The notes beneath the pieces were generated by a model that was not told the origin of the DNA, ran no database searches, and saw only the letters and a list, made by a program, of their open reading frames with translations. A stretch of DNA of 64,000 nucleotides from Ganoderma boninense (Eukaryota > Basidiomycota > Agaricomycetes > Polyporales > Polyporaceae). Shown in pieces: positions 23,283-34,876 of the stretch. The position numbers were made by a program, and so were the translations under genes. Position 1 is the stretch's first letter, and every line of letters begins with the position of its first letter. Location: positions 3,844,001 through 3,908,000 of the forward strand of contig CM035307.1 in NCBI GenBank assembly GCA_002900995.3, in the 5' to 3' direction.

Positions 23283-24918
23283 ATGAACAACTACGACATC
23301 CTGCTCCATCTCTTCGACCACCTCCAGGTCCACCATCAAGGCTCCCGCGGTGCAACCCTCGCGTCCTGTGCCCGCGTTTGTCGTACATGGCAAGAGCCTG
23401 CTTACTATGTCCTTTGGAGGGATCTGCCTGGTCTACATCCCCTGTGGAATCTCCTCGCCAGACGAAACTTCTCTGCTGAGCCGAAGTGGCTTTCCCCGTT
23501 TTGGCAAGCACGTCTGCGCACTTCTGAATTATATTCTAAGCGAGACTAACATGTTCGGGTCCTAGTTCATTGACGTCGATGACTTTGTCAATGACGTGGT
23601 TGCTACAGATATCGAGGGATGGGCTTACTTCCTGCGCCGCGCTTCACACGTTCGTGAAGTTGGTGTCGCTGCCTGCGGACTCAACGAACTTGCGCTCATC
23701 CGAGCTCTGACCGAATACAACATGGGTAACTCACTCCTCCCGTCCCTGCAACGACTTTCGTGGAGACACGCAGTCCCTTCGGACACATCTTCGCTCCTCC
23801 TCAGTCCGCCATCCCTTCGTGACCTGGAGGTTGCGGTGTTGTGCCTTGTTCCCGAGCATGATATGGCCATCAGCTCAGCAGCCCTTCCCGCACTTCCGCA
23901 GGTCGATCCAATGTTCACGGAGCTTGCTCAACACGTGCCCCTTCTCCATCGACTCACTTTATCCGGAAGGCGAGGCTTAGGACCAGCAGTAGTGCCACAC
24001 CTTCTCCGGCTAACGCAGCTGCGCGAGCTTTTCCTTTACAACCAATCAATCACTCTCAACCCAGAGCAGATGGGCACAATTTTCGAGCAGATGGGCAACC
24101 TCCAGACACTTTACGCATCTATCATTGACTTTGTGGACACAGCCGTCGTTGTTAGCACCCCTTCTCTGCGAACTTTGCAGCTCAAAGGCGACCTGCCACA
24201 CCTTCGGAGTCTCTTATCCGGGTATCTGTCCGCCCCTCGCCTTCGCTCCCTGACGCTTCGGGCTTCGTTGGACGAAAGCTACTCGCAGCAGAGTCATCAG
24301 CTCCTCACCGTTATCTCAAAGGCGAGCTTTGCGCTGTCCTTGCGGTCAGTCAGCATCGCCCTGCTTAATGACAGTTCGGACTTCGTGTTCCGTGACCCAA
24401 CTGTCCGCTCTTATTCGACGATCATAGGACCACTGTTCGCTCTCAGAGACCTCGAAGACGTCGATATTTGTCTGGCGAACTGTCTCACGCCCTTCGCCGA
24501 TGAGGACGTCGCCGCCATTGCGCAAGCCTGGAACCGAATGCAGAGGCTACGCGTCACCTATGTGCCCCTCCGTTCATATGCTCGACCTCCACTGACCTCC
24601 CTCCGCCACTTCGCCGATCACTGCCCGCAAATGCAGCAGCTTACCATGACGAAACTCGCAATCCCTCACTTGCTTGACGTGCCATCGACCCCTCGCTCGA
24701 GAGCACACGGACTACGTCACTTAGATTTGAAGACGACGTTCGGGCGCGACGGTAACAAGGACAACCTCGACAAAATGGCCATCGTGCGGTACCTCGACTA
24801 CCTGTTCCCAAACTTGGTCTTGGGCAAGGTCGATCAGGACATGTCTATATGTCGCGTCGGCCAGGCGGTGGAACAAGAGATGCGAGCATTGAGGGAGAAG
24901 CAGCGTATGGGTATATAG
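23283..24918 (+). CDS. F-box protein with leucine-rich region
   Basis: The first exon encodes MNNYDILLHLFDHLQVHHQG and then ASCARVCRTWQEPAYYVLWR, a clear F-box (helical motif ending in the R-x-W / Y-x-x-L-W signature). F-box proteins link substrates to SKP1-CUL1 ubiquitin ligases. The second exon (about 23572-24918) gives about 450 residues with repeated Leu-rich stretches, such as LPSLQRLSW, HRLTLSGRRGLGP, LRELFLYNQS, LRTLQLKGDLPHL and LRSLTLRASL. This fits an LRR-like receptor half, as in many Agaricomycete F-box genes. The exon junction near 23510-23570 lacks an in-frame canonical GT donor; a GC donor or a small sequence error is likely. Confidence 0.75.
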
Positions 24919-25237
24919 GTGTTTGAAAATTTATTATTATATGGGTGGATGGGAGCGACGAAAGCCAGTACCGTCCACCGTAAAGTCCAACTTAACAAAT
25001 GCCCATATCATCAGGGACGCAGCGCGACTGACGCGAGGATAACACGCGAATAGCATGTGGCATGTCACACAAGATAGAGTCCCAATCGGTCACGCGATAG
25101 CACAGATGTTCGGAGGCACCACTCCGTGGCAGGCGTCGGAAGAAGGGCCGACACAACGCCGAGTATGTGATAAACGCGTGATGTCCATACGAAGTCAGTC
25201 CCAGGTAGTCCTCTCGCTCTTCTTCATCCACTCCAAA
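24919..25237. other. Intergenic between convergent genes
   Basis: The 3' flanks of the F-box gene and D1. No gene was seen. Confidence 0.45.
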
Positions 25238-27070
25238 CTAAAACGGCGATAATCTCTTCAATATGTCCGTGTTCGTAGTGAGCAGGACCTGGAGAGAAGC
25301 ATGAATCTGAAAGAATAGGTCGGTGGTCAGAGTACGGCCAGACACTGGGTCTTTCGAAAACGAAGGTTACCTGTTGAAGACGCTCACACTCGAACCGAAT
25401 CATTTTATAGCACGCGAAAGAGCGGTGCAAGTGGGACAGTGTCACAAATGCACCATCCACGTTGGAAATCGCGGAAGGTTGTAAGACTGCTTCCGTGAAG
25501 ATGTTCTGGCGCAAACTGAGCAGCTGCTTAAGCGCTTATTTGGCCGAAAGCTCACCTTCAACTTGAGCACCAAATCCTTCTGGTGATCCAGGGAAAGCCA
25601 AATCAAGGACTGCTGCTGGAGGAAATCCTGAACAATGAAGTTGAAGTCGACAGCTGTCATGTCACTGGACAAGACCTTCCTCCAATCCAGGAGGAGCTTC
25701 CGATAATTTGTGGCATCCTGCTGGAGAGATCGCCTGTTCTCGGTTGATAGCTGCATGATGTCGTGGAGGAGGGGTTGTAGTAGACGTTTGAATTTCCGGG
25801 GGGACCATTGCTGATGAGAAAGGTCAGACAGACAGGTCTGGAAGGCAGCCTGTAGGGCAGATAGGGGTGAGGGGACGAGGATCGTAGAGGAAAGGGGCCA
25901 GGTTCAAAGGTGTAAGAAGGCGTACATACCTCAGGCAGCACGATTGAGAAACAAGGCATCCAGTGACCCAAGTCAGACATGACTTTCCCGATGGACGTTT
26001 CGAGTTCCGTCTTGAGGGACAGGATGTCCTTGATCGCCATGTCCACATCTGTGCGTTCCGTGTCCGTGAGATACACCATACATCCGTCATACAAATGAGA
26101 CAGCTGTCATGGAAAGGGTGCTCAATACACCGCGACGTGTAACATGGCACGTATCGTCGACGTACAAGCTCCCACGACGCGTGGATAGTGGTGCCTGCAC
26201 AGACCACGCTGCGGACTGCATCGAGTAAGGCCTCACCCAAGTCGGCACGAGAACCTGGGAGATCGTATTGTTCCAAAAGCCTGTCACGTTCTGTGCTTAA
26301 CTCCAGGCATAGTTGTCGACGGTGACTGTGGTTAGCGCGGTTCACCCGAGCAGCAGAGACGCTAGACCATGTGTTGGGGTTATCTCCGAGGCGGAACTCA
26401 AGAAGCAGACTGGGGAACGGGTGTAAATACAGACATCAAGGAGAGGGAAGAGGGATACTGACCTCGACACGCTCCGCAGAATGACCGAACCCCCTTCCTG
26501 GGTGTCTTTCTCGAATGTCGCAAGAGCGTCAACATGCACTGCACCCTCCATCGCCAAGGGGGTGTACCAAGGGACTGCGTGAGGAGGAGACAGGCGGTAG
26601 GATAGAACCTTTACAGGATCGAGGAACAACAGAGGAAAACGTGTCCTCGAACGCCACTGCCCACCCACCAAATTGAACTGGCGCTAACGGGATCACGACG
26701 CATACAATGGGCATTGTCCCGGCCATAAATCGAGCACGGCGAGGGCGAAAATAGATCAACATACAGGGCACAGCACAAAACTCGCGAAGATATCTTTGCG
26801 CAGGCTGAATCATATGTCAGTAGTGTCGTGGACGAGGCCTGGATGGCGAGACGTACCTTATCGCTCTCGGAACAGGAGTGCGAACTTGGACGGGCCCCCG
26901 AGTCCAACATCGGCTCCAGTCCACCCATTCAGCATCGGCTACAGTCTCTAACAAAAGTCCTGTAAGGTTGGGTAATATAAGGTGTTTTCCGGTCAGCTGT
27001 GGGCGGAGGATTGACGGAAGACGACCTACCTAGTATCGTAAACTCTGGCCTTCCAAGAGCGCGGCTAGTG
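25238..27070 (-). CDS. Family D helical protein D1
   Basis: A multi-exon minus-strand gene. Supported exons include: one containing AMEGAVHVDALATFEKD (about 26530), and RQLCLELSTERDRLLEQYDL with LGEALLDAVRSVVCAGTTIH (about 26300-26180). Next come VDMAIKDILSLKTELETSIG (about 26040) and RRSLQQDATNYRKLLLDWRK with VDFNFIVQDFLQQQSLIWLS (about 25700-25600). The final exons contain FVTLSHLHRSFACYKMIRFE and LLTTNTDILKRLSPF. Long amphipathic helices dominate and there is no clear signal peptide. The AVHVxxL block and the exon plan link it to D2. Its first exons (27070-26825) are duplicated at 60018-60290 in front of A4. The 5' model is uncertain and the function unknown. Confidence 0.5.
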
Positions 27071-27568
27071 TGCTCGGGCCTGGATGTGCCATGGTAAGCT
27101 TAGCCTACAGACGTAACTGCCGAATGTCGATGCAGATTGACGGATGCCGGACGGGAGAGCTGCTCGTCCACAGCGGAGTGGATGCAGATGGAAGGATGCC
27201 GGACGGGAGGGCTGCTGGCCCCAGCGGAGGAGGGACATGAGCAGATGAGGAAGATTGAGTGATCTGGCGCTCGGTACCGAACGGAGCGCCTTCACAGCCA
27301 CAAGACCTTCCTGGGATTCGGTCACGCGATTCGCCGAACCACCCCGCAATCGCATCAAATCTACGCGCCGATTCGCAAATCAGCTCGGGCGCCGACGCTG
27401 CCCAGCCTCGACACCGGGAGGAGACGAAGGTCAGCACTGCTAAGTAGCAGGTCTCTTTTGCGTAGGGCATGCGAAATACAAGAGTGTACCGCGAACATAC
27501 GAGTAACATCATCGTTTCCACCATATCTATGCCAATACCAACCCCGGCAAGTCCGACGACGACCCTGC

Positions 27569-28762
27569 TTATGCACCAGAAATCGTGCCGTGCCTTCCCC
27601 ACCCCACAAGGTACGACTCCGAAGCCGTGAGAATCTCGGAAGCGGCACCGAGCGTGCATCCCTGAGGTGCTGATGCACAGGTGAGATAAGTGCCGAGGTC
27701 CTTGGAGCTATCCTTGACGACTTCCTTCAATGACAGCAGGTCATCCCGCATGGACTCGATCATGCCCGCGTTGTGCAACATCAAGTCCACGGCGAGACAA
27801 ACAGGGGAGGCTGAGGATGAGGATGAGGCACAGTGGTGAATGGCCAGGTGGCGGTCAATGAAGGAGGAGTGGGCACGTAACAACGCTTCGAGAGCGTCAA
27901 CGGCAAATGCGTCCAGAAGAGCGTCCATCGCATGAATCGCGATCGCTGCGTCCTTGCTGATGGTCTTGGCAGATGCCATTGTGACTGGAATCAGGTAGGT
28001 TATCAAACGGCGGAGTGTCGGGTCAGTGTCGAGGGCGTCGAAGATGGGAAATGCGTCGTGAACAAAGTCGGCAATCCTGACGGCGGCATAGGCGACATGG
28101 TGTGCGAAACGAGCCCTGTCGTCCTCATCAGATAAACTCAATGGTATTATGCGAATGGAATGAACATACCGATACACGCCGAGCTCTGCGTCTATCACCA
28201 GCTTGGTGACTGCACTGCGGGCGACATCCAGCGCACCATCCACGCGAGCAAGCGCCACGTTGACCTCTCCGGAACGCTCGCTGCCATCCTGGACGATTGC
28301 GCCGTCTTGGGAGAAGAGCGAAGCAGTCGAACGGAGCGACGAAGAGTCGAGAAACTCTATGATCCTCTTCATTGGCCGGAGAGCGTATCCAAGCTGGCCG
28401 AAAAACACATGCTGCCCGACAAGTGAATCGGTAAAGCAGCGGCAGGCAGTGGGGTCGTCGAACCGAATTGAACCAACGGGAATCGGGACAGGGGAGCTGT
28501 GGACCATGTTGCCCACATAATGATACCGCGGACGAGGATTGGCGCTTGTCGCAGGACAAAGGCGGGGGACCGGGTACAGGATGCAAGTGGCGGCGCCGAC
28601 GTTGGTGAACGAGTCGTTGGCTACGACTTCGAAGAGGTCAACGCCCAAACGCCGGGCATGCGGGACGTATTCGATGTATGAGGGTAGCAGAAACAGTGCG
28701 AGTTGCGCTCCGAACAGCAGCAACACCACCACGCCGTAGAAAGTGAGGCGGTAAAGGAACAT
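27569..28762 (-). CDS. Family C membrane-anchored helical protein C1
   Basis: An open frame of 397 residues beginning MFLYRLTF, with a strong N-terminal hydrophobic stretch (YGVVVLLLFGAQLALFLLPS, residues about 9-28). This is a signal anchor or an uncleaved signal. A Cys-containing segment follows (ATCILYPVPRLC, then CRCF), and then about 230 residues of amphipathic helix such as SAVTKLVIDAELGVYR, HHVAYAAVRIADFVHDAFPI and AIHAMDALLDAFAVDALEAL. A Ser-rich loop SSSSSASP lies near residue 315. An in-frame 54-nt stretch at about 28112-28165 has GTATGT...CAG ends and may be an intron. A nearly identical copy in the opposite orientation lies at 58350-59543. It resembles C2 in plan. Function unknown. 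Confidence 0.65.
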   Translation of the reverse strand: MFLYRLTFYGVVVLLLFGAQLALFLLPSYIEYVPHARRLGVDLFEVVANDSFTNVGAATCILYPVPRLCPATSANPRPRYHYVGNMVHSSPVPIPVGSIRFDDPTACRCFTDSLVGQHVFFGQLGYALRPMKRIIEFLDSSSLRSTASLFSQDGAIVQDGSERSGEVNVALARVDGALDVARSAVTKLVIDAELGVYRYVHSIRIIPLSLSDEDDRARFAHHVAYAAVRIADFVHDAFPIFDALDTDPTLRRLITYLIPVTMASAKTISKDAAIAIHAMDALLDAFAVDALEALLRAHSSFIDRHLAIHHCASSSSSASPVCLAVDLMLHNAGMIESMRDDLLSLKEVVKDSSKDLGTYLTCASAPQGCTLGAASEILTASESYLVGWGRHGTISGA

Positions 28763-29079
28763 GACGAGCGAAGCTGCACCAGAAATTAGCTGTCAGTAAC
28801 GAGTTCCACTGGTCGAAACGGAGAAAAAACGCACTCGAGTGGCGACGAGATTGAAGTCAGTTGAGGGTGAGGGCGCGATTGCCGCCCGAATGGTGCATGA
28901 TCTCCCTCCCGCCACGTGGGGCAGACTAGTATGGCCATAGGTCATGTCATAAACGGATACGCGGACGTACGGGATTAGTATTGCTCAGATAACAAGACAA
29001 AAGAAAAAAGGGACACGATTGAGACAGCATGTGAAGTATCCAAACGACAATGTACTACAGGCAACTGGGCCGTCCTCTA
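28763..29079. other. Intergenic, promoter of C1
   Basis: No gene. The whole stretch is repeated, inverted, at 58035-58350. Confidence 0.5.
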
Positions 29080-29560
29080 GCTCACGGACTCGCACGCCGG
29101 CCACCTCCAGTACGCCAACCCGCACAGCGGGGGGACAGCATGCGCCTGTCCGTGGAGTCTACGCCGCCTCGACCCCCGAGCGACGTAGACTCGGAGGATC
29201 GCCAACGGGGCCGATTTCGCAATCGCCCCCGTCGACCAGTGCCTCGCATCCACATGCCCGTCCCCCAACGCTGGACCATTCTTCGCATTTTATCATACGT
29301 AAAAACATGTTGGGTCACTCACCGGCTCTCTGTCCATCCTTCACTGACGCCTTCAAGCCAGAAACCCGCAGAGCGTCCTCCACCTCCTAGGCCCCGGCAA
29401 ATCCACGGCCTCTGGACTCGTGCTGGCATGGCCAGGTTCTTCCTCGGGTTAAGATAGTTGGTCATCGCTGTAGGAGCCGCTAGGTACCAGCGCGTCAGTC
29501 ATACCTGGGCAGCTCGATGGAAAACGAACCTTTGGAGAACCATGATAGGATTCGGCCCCA
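29080..29560 (+). repeat. One minisatellite unit with diverged flank
   Basis: A single unit of the 166-bp minisatellite in the GCCGGCCACC variant, followed by a diverged copy of the 19751-20050 flank. Confidence 0.75.
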
Positions 29561-29940
29561 CAGCTGTACGGCCCGCGTGTGCGATGTGCGTGAATTCGCT
29601 GGCGTGTGGTTGGTCGAAGACAAGACCGTTGCAGCTTACGTTCATCTGGACTTCGTTAGCGCCCTCGGCGGACTCCGAACCCCCCCCCCCGTCTCAAGGC
29701 TTCCGCCTTTCGCGTTTCAGGTCACGAATTCGCAGTGTGTGGTTACCAGTTGTGTATCTATCCCCGTGATTGCCTCGTTTTAGAAGTACAAGGTATCACA
29801 CAATATGGGTAATTTGCTGCAATTCGCTACATGGTTGATGTCTATGTCGCGCTCGTATCCTCTAAGCCTAACAGTGACCTCAACACAGATGTTCAGGCCC
29901 GTGGCTGAGAGTGAGCGGGGTCTAATGACGGTGAAGCACT
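29561..29940. other. Intergenic, no gene seen
   Basis: Contains a C-run at 29680-29690. No coding or repeat structure was recognised. Confidence 0.4.
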
Positions 29941-31898
29941 AGATGCGAAGAGATTTCTTGCAGCTCCTGAGTTCGAGGTCGAGGTTGAGAATGTTCATCA
30001 TACAGCCCAACATGAGTCGAAGTTCGTCGGAGCGCTATAGATCGCGGTAAGTTAGTCATGGGCCTATAGCTTACGACTGAGCGAAGAGGCCTTCATACCT
30101 CGGTCAGCGCCGCCAAGCGTGCCTCAAATCCCAAATGTTGATCCTTCAGTCCGACCAGATTGTGTACAGCAACCTCCAAGCCACGAATACGAAGGGGGGG
30201 AAAGTCATCCCGCACTTTCCCCAAGACGTTCTGAAATTTGTACGATCAGTCTCGTTCGTAGTGGAGGATACAACGCACTCACTGTGATGGTGAGGAGATG
30301 TAGTCGTTGGGTGCGAACTTGGAGGGCCAAGCCTCTGGCGAAATCGCGCAGTTCGTTACACACACGATCTTGGTCTTCAGTGGTGGATGAAGGATGAGGA
30401 GAAGTCAAATCCGACACTAGCGTTCCTGCGCGGTCAACAATAGCCTGCCTTTTCTCTGCTAGGGCCTTAAGTTGGAAGATCGCAACCTTGCCGGTGAGAA
30501 TGAGGTTGGCGGGAACCTCTATGCGAAGCCAGGCATTGAGCGCAGCTTCTAAATTGTGCTAGAACGAGAACGGTGAGTCAGAGTAGCAGCAAGATTCGCG
30601 TAACCCACTCACCCTTGGAGCTGCGAAGATGGCGTCTAAGGGCGCGATCTGCGCCTGTATGGCCTTGAGAGGAGTCAAGTCTGCTGTGAAAGAGGCGGAC
30701 GCCGCACTGAGTTCGGGAAGATTGCTCCGGATCAGGGCACGGGATTCTGGGTCGAAGCTGTCTGTGTCATGAACGGCACGCTCGGCACCTACCCCGGCGT
30801 CTCTCTTTCCCTTTTCGGACTGTTTGCCTCCCGCGTCGTCCTTATTGTCCTCCGTTGTTTAGCAAACCTGTCCCTTGTTCTCGCAGTACAATAACTCCTG
30901 TTACCCATTGTTCCCGTCGTCATTGTACTACATACCATTGTTTTTCCACTGGTTCCCGTGTCCATAGTTACCTATTGTCCCCGGTTCCCATTGTCCGTTA
31001 CATGTATATAAGGCCTGTACTTTGCTACCTGGAGACCTCAGTTTCGACCTCTTGTCTCCAGGTAAGCCTCGCTGTATTCTCGCTCATTAGCTACTCGCTC
31101 AATACATCTTGTCTCCAGCCTGACTGTCGAGCCCTGCTCCGCTCTCGCTGCACAAGTGCTCGTCGACGCCCTTGCTCGTCTCGTAAGCCTCCTCCCTGAT
31201 CTTACTCGACAGCCAGTCGTAACAGTCTGACTCGAAGCTCTCGGAGTCGATCGAGGTCACTGCGGTAAGCTGAATGTGAAGTGGTCGGATCCCTGAGAAC
31301 GGTTGCAAGGAGCAGGAAGCTTACCAGTTCCAAGGTGGTCTTAAACTCCATCCCCCTATAAATCATATTCGCCAAGCCTTCTCCCGTTTCTTTTCCAAGA
31401 CGCCTATCACGGAAGGACTGCGCGGTGGCGCATATCTGTTGAAGAGGAGCCAAGCGAGCAGAGCCAGCAAGGTCGGTGAGAATGCGCTCCACCTCAGTGG
31501 GCCATCGACCAAGGTCACCGCTGAACCCAAGGGGCATGAGGAGGCTAAGATGGCACAATAATGAGAGCGGGTTGCGTGATACTGGGCAAAGAAGACAGAC
31601 TTACTCTTTGACCATAGTATCCAGATGTTCGCAAGAGGTGAGGATACCCACATGAACTGCGCGTATGTCAGCTGAAGAGACGGACCCAGGCATGTTCGAA
31701 CAGCACGATGGATGAGGAGGACGGGTCCATACCGAGATATTTAAAGGCAGAGGAAGTGCCACACGCCCAGTTCGACGCTTGGGCCTTTGTCTCCTGGGGC
31801 GAGGCCTTCTTGGTCCACGAGGCGGCTGACCGCCAATCGGAGGAAAATATGTCAACAAGACAGGGTGCAACCTTGGGTCGTGTGCGAGGCATGCCCAT
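29941..31898 (-). pseudogene. Family D helical protein D2, interrupted by a solo LTR
   Basis: Exons read from the minus strand: MGMPRTRPKVAPCLVDIFSS... then, after an intron, ADIRAVHVGILTSCEHLDTM (about 31640). Next is RWPTEVERILTDLAGSARLA (about 31490), then an exon split by the LTR at 30765-31224 between SIDSESFESD and SFDPESRALIRSNLPEL. Later exons include NLEAALNAWLRIEVPANLIL and LRDFARGLALQVRTQRLHLL (about 30540-30300), VRDDFPPLRIRGLEVAVHNL and a last exon with LRLMLGCMMNILNLDLELRS ending at 29941. It is a soluble, helix-rich protein of the same plan as D1. Without the LTR the frame is intact, so the disruption is recent. Function unknown. Confidence 0.62.
30765..31224 (+). mobile_element. 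Solo LTR of the Ty3 element, with 5-bp target duplication
   Basis: A 460-bp LTR (TGTCATGAAC...GTAACA) is flanked on both sides by GTCTG (30760-30764 and 31225-31229). No internal region is present. It is a scar of LTR-LTR recombination inside an exon of D2. Confidence 0.93.
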
Positions 31899-32358
31899 GC
31901 GAGGCTACGAGCCGGAAATCCATGCCCTGAATGCGACAGTATCTGGGCAAAATGAGTACAGACGTATGAGTACAGACGTTGGTGTCGACTCGGCCAGGAC
32001 CGGTCAAGATGGAGTATTAAGCGCCGAGCGCGATCAGGCGCCTCGCGATCGGTGCTCGTGGCCAGCTTTGTATTCATTCATTTGAAGCCGTATTACCTCT
32101 GAGTAATCTATCGAGTTCTTAAGGTTGTTGGAACACACACACAGGCGATCAGGTTTTCAGGACGACGGGTGTCCTACGGAAAGGATACAAGTCCAAACAT
32201 AATTTTCTTCGGATGAAACACCACGCGCGCAACATCCGGGCGAGCTAGACACATGGTCATGTTGGAACATGAAGGACGACGCGGAAGGGGTGGATGGATA
32301 GTGCTGTAAAGCATCAACTCAATAGTGCATATCAGGACGAATGGTAGATTCAAACAAA
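31899..32358. other. Intergenic, no gene seen
   Basis: Lies between the end of A2 and the start of D2, both on the minus strand, and is probably the promoter of D2. A short tandem of GAGTACAGACGT lies near 31953-31977. Confidence 0.45.
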
Positions 32359-33300
32359 TCAGGCGATCATGAGCTTGTCCCAAACATCTCGGCTGAAAAT
32401 ACAGACGGTAGGGAGCAACACCACGGCAACGAGAGCGAACAGAACAGCAGACCATGAACTCAACCAGTGACTACTCAGATAGTCGGAGCTGCTAGAGCAC
32501 AATTGGGAATCTCCCGGTTGTTGTGCCAGTCCCTCCTCGAGCTCGTGGGGGAGTTCTCGAGCAGCCTCCTCCAACACATCAAACGGGAATGCAAATGGAG
32601 GATCACTAGGGTCCTGGAATTCCCCGCAGTGAGAGGGAGTTCGAGGTGACAAGAGAGGGGACATACCTGGACAACGTTACAGTCATGTCCGACGAAAACA
32701 ACGTACGAATTGAGGACATTGAATCCCTGACGACGAATGAACGCTACCCACGACCTTATGTCACTAGGCTGCCACGACAGATAATAACAACCTACATGTC
32801 ATGGTCGTCATGAAAAGGGCCCGTAAAATATCCTCCGTCACGACGACTCCCCTCGACGACGAATTTTGCGACGAAAATGGCTTGAGAACGATCAATGGTA
32901 CGAAATGCGCCTAGACGATGGAGACTAACCGCATCCACATAGATTCTGCGACCAAGGACGTACAAAATGAACTGCGCAGAGCTGAGGTTCTGAAAGGGAG
33001 GATCGGCAGGAGGAGGCGAGGTGCGACGTGGCTGCCGCGGTCCGACGATAAAGCTGGCATTTCCATCGAGACCGGGCTATGGAACATGCGATAAAACGAG
33101 GATGAGAAGGCGTGGGCGTAGGACTGTCGAGGAGGACGAACCTGGCCTTCATCAGGGACGATAGAGGAGGCCTGAGGATGGTTTCCCTCCTGAAGGACCG
33201 GAATGCGCGGGCAGATAGGAATATCTGAGGACGAGTTTCCAGTCGCGAGCGGTCGGAGGCCGTCCTGGGACGGCGACCTCTCCACGAAACTGGATGACAT
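32359..33300 (-). CDS. Family A tail-anchored protein A2
   Basis: Starts MSSSFVERSPSQDGLRPLAT; exon 1 is within the inverted repeat shared with A3. Later exons encode AQFILYVLGRRIYVDA, GAFRTIDRSQAIFVAKFVVE and, after an intron, WVAFIRRQGFNVLNSYVVFV. This last block aligns with the WYIKSKGL block of A1. The last exon (32664-32359) gives an acidic helix EEAARELPHELEEGLAQQPG, then a membrane segment (WSAVLFALVAVVLLPTVCIF) and a short tail RDVWDKLMIA. This is a tail-anchored architecture with the bulk in the cytosol. It is divergent from B2 with 676 bp between start codons. Middle junctions are uncertain; function unknown. Confidence 0.58.
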
Positions 33301-34112
33301 GGGTAGAGAGGAGGATTCGACGAAGCTGTATAGTTCGACGAGGTTGGGGATGAGGAAGAAAAGAGGATCAGCCTACATCGATATGAGGTCGCGATACTGC
33401 GAGTGGCACAGGGGAGGAACCGACCTTGCGGTACCACCCTGCCGACATGAGGCAGAACTAGTCGTCCTCGCTGGCACCACCGGTCGACAATTCGCACTGG
33501 CTTTCAGTCTCAATTGGAGCGGGGGTAGGCATTTCCATCAGAAAACACTCACGCCAATGGCCGTTCAAGACCTCCTGACCGCTGAAGAGTGCCATGGAGG
33601 GAGTGATGACTCCTGCGGGCAGTCGGCGATTGAAGCGCTGGAGACCAGCGCAACTGAGAATTCTGTGACAAATACGTCACAGTCACCTCCTGAAAAGTGT
33701 TCTCATTGGTTCCGCGCACCAACAGTCGCTCTTGGGACCGTCACATATCACAGCTCGTCTCAGCCACGTTTCTGTTGGCGCGCACGCCCTCAAGGCCTCA
33801 CGTCCCTCCCGAGTCCCGTTTCTTTGTCCTCTGCCAGTCCTCCACAGTGATCTAATTGGCATGTGGCTCTCTCCGCCTCCTGACTGCCCGCCCCCTCTCT
33901 TGGCTCTCCATCGGTCCCAACGCCAGACCTCTGAAGCTGATTCAGAACCTCCGCTTCTCCGTCCACGCCTCCGCCCATGGCACCACCGACCTATCGCCAA
34001 CGTACGGCCTATGCTTGCTCTCGCAGTCATGGTGCTTTACTGACATCTCCTCCCAGGCGTTCAGCGTGTCCTTAGTGACATCGCTAAGAACAACCGCCAC
34101 TCCATCGACTAC
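33150..34112. repeat. Inverted repeat, left arm (0.96 kb)
   Basis: Near-identical to the reverse complement of 36101-37062. It contains the first exon of A2, the shared promoter and the first exons of B2. The arms are separated by about 2 kb. Confidence 0.9.
33301..33976. promoter_or_regulatory. Shared promoter between divergent A2 and B2
   Basis: A 676-bp interval between opposing ATGs, almost identical to that between B3 and A3 (36233-36908). An apparent 215-codon frame across it is antisense and was rejected. Individual sites cannot be assigned. Confidence 0.5.
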
Positions 34113-34876
34113 TCGGAGCTGGCATTGAAAGGCGTGTTACACTCCAGCATGTGGCTTTGCAGATGTCTAATGGATAGCCACGTCGCCAGTCTGCCCCCAC
34201 AGGCTCCGGAGTTTCGGAGATCCGATGTCATCGTTCCGGCTGGGTCTCCGTGCCTCTTTGTGTGCTGAGGTCAGTCGGTCGTCATTCAACATCGTTGGGT
34301 GCTGAAGAACTCCCTCTAGGCCAAGGCTGGCCGAGTTAAGATCGACACGTCTCGCAATCCGGCGATTGTCACCCTCACTCGCGTTGGCAAGACTTTGTAT
34401 GTTCGTTGTTGTGTTCGTTCCTAACCGTCCACCAACGTAACGGTCCGCAGCTTTCGTGACGCACAAATGCACAGTGTACCCACTCGCACTCGTCGCGCAA
34501 TGATTCAGCGGATTTCTCGCAAGTCAAACGTGATTACGGTTGTCTGACTGCGTTAGTTGCTACGCTGACATGGCGACAGGTCATTGAACAGTACAAATCC
34601 TTGGCGTCAACTTTGAGGCCCATCATCGATGCAATAGCGTACCGAGGACTCCGTAGCCCGCATACGTACTCTATTGAGGAAGTGCCTAAGCACGTACGTG
34701 GCATACTGGTCGTCTAGCTCTTCCCCTCACACTCACATTTTCAGATACGGTTGCTCTTAGAGACTGAGCAACTCCTCCGCATCGAGGTCAGCCACCCCGC
34801 GCTGTTCCCTCCGAGACCTATGTCATTGACGCCGTTACAGAATGATGAACTAGTGCTCCAGGTCAATGCGGTATGA
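33977..34876 (+). CDS. Family B helical protein B2
   Basis: Starts MAPPTYRQR, with a phase-1 intron of about 62 nt and then VQRVLSDIAKNNRHSID. This matches the MPLPSRAYIR / DVQLVFADV start of B1. The middle contains KIDTSRNPAIVTLTRVGKTL followed by YVR. The C-terminal half is QVIEQYKSLASTLRPIIDAI, then the 42-nt exon 34745-34786 (IRLLLETEQLLRIE) and a short last exon NDELVLQVNAV. Some stretches near 34250-34560 contain stops and must be intronic or degraded, so a partly decayed gene is possible. Predicted soluble and helix-rich. Function unknown. Confidence 0.5.

Larger units (their letters stand above)
26825..29090. repeat. Left copy of inverted 2.26-kb duplication
   Basis: Nearly identical to the reverse complement of about 58025-60290. 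It covers C1, the first exons of D1 and one end of a minisatellite unit. Homology stops abruptly inside an intron at 26825 and in the minisatellite at 29090. Confidence 0.85.

Noticed and set aside
25238..31898. Calling the D or C proteins pore-forming toxins because of their long amphipathic helices
   Set aside because: Helix content alone does not identify such a family and no diagnostic motif was seen. Structure prediction would be needed.
33203..33850. 215-codon open frame on the plus strand (and its mirror at 36359-37006)
   Set aside because: It is antisense to exon 1 of A2/A3 and crosses the shared promoter. It appears twice only because of the inverted repeat and has no domain.
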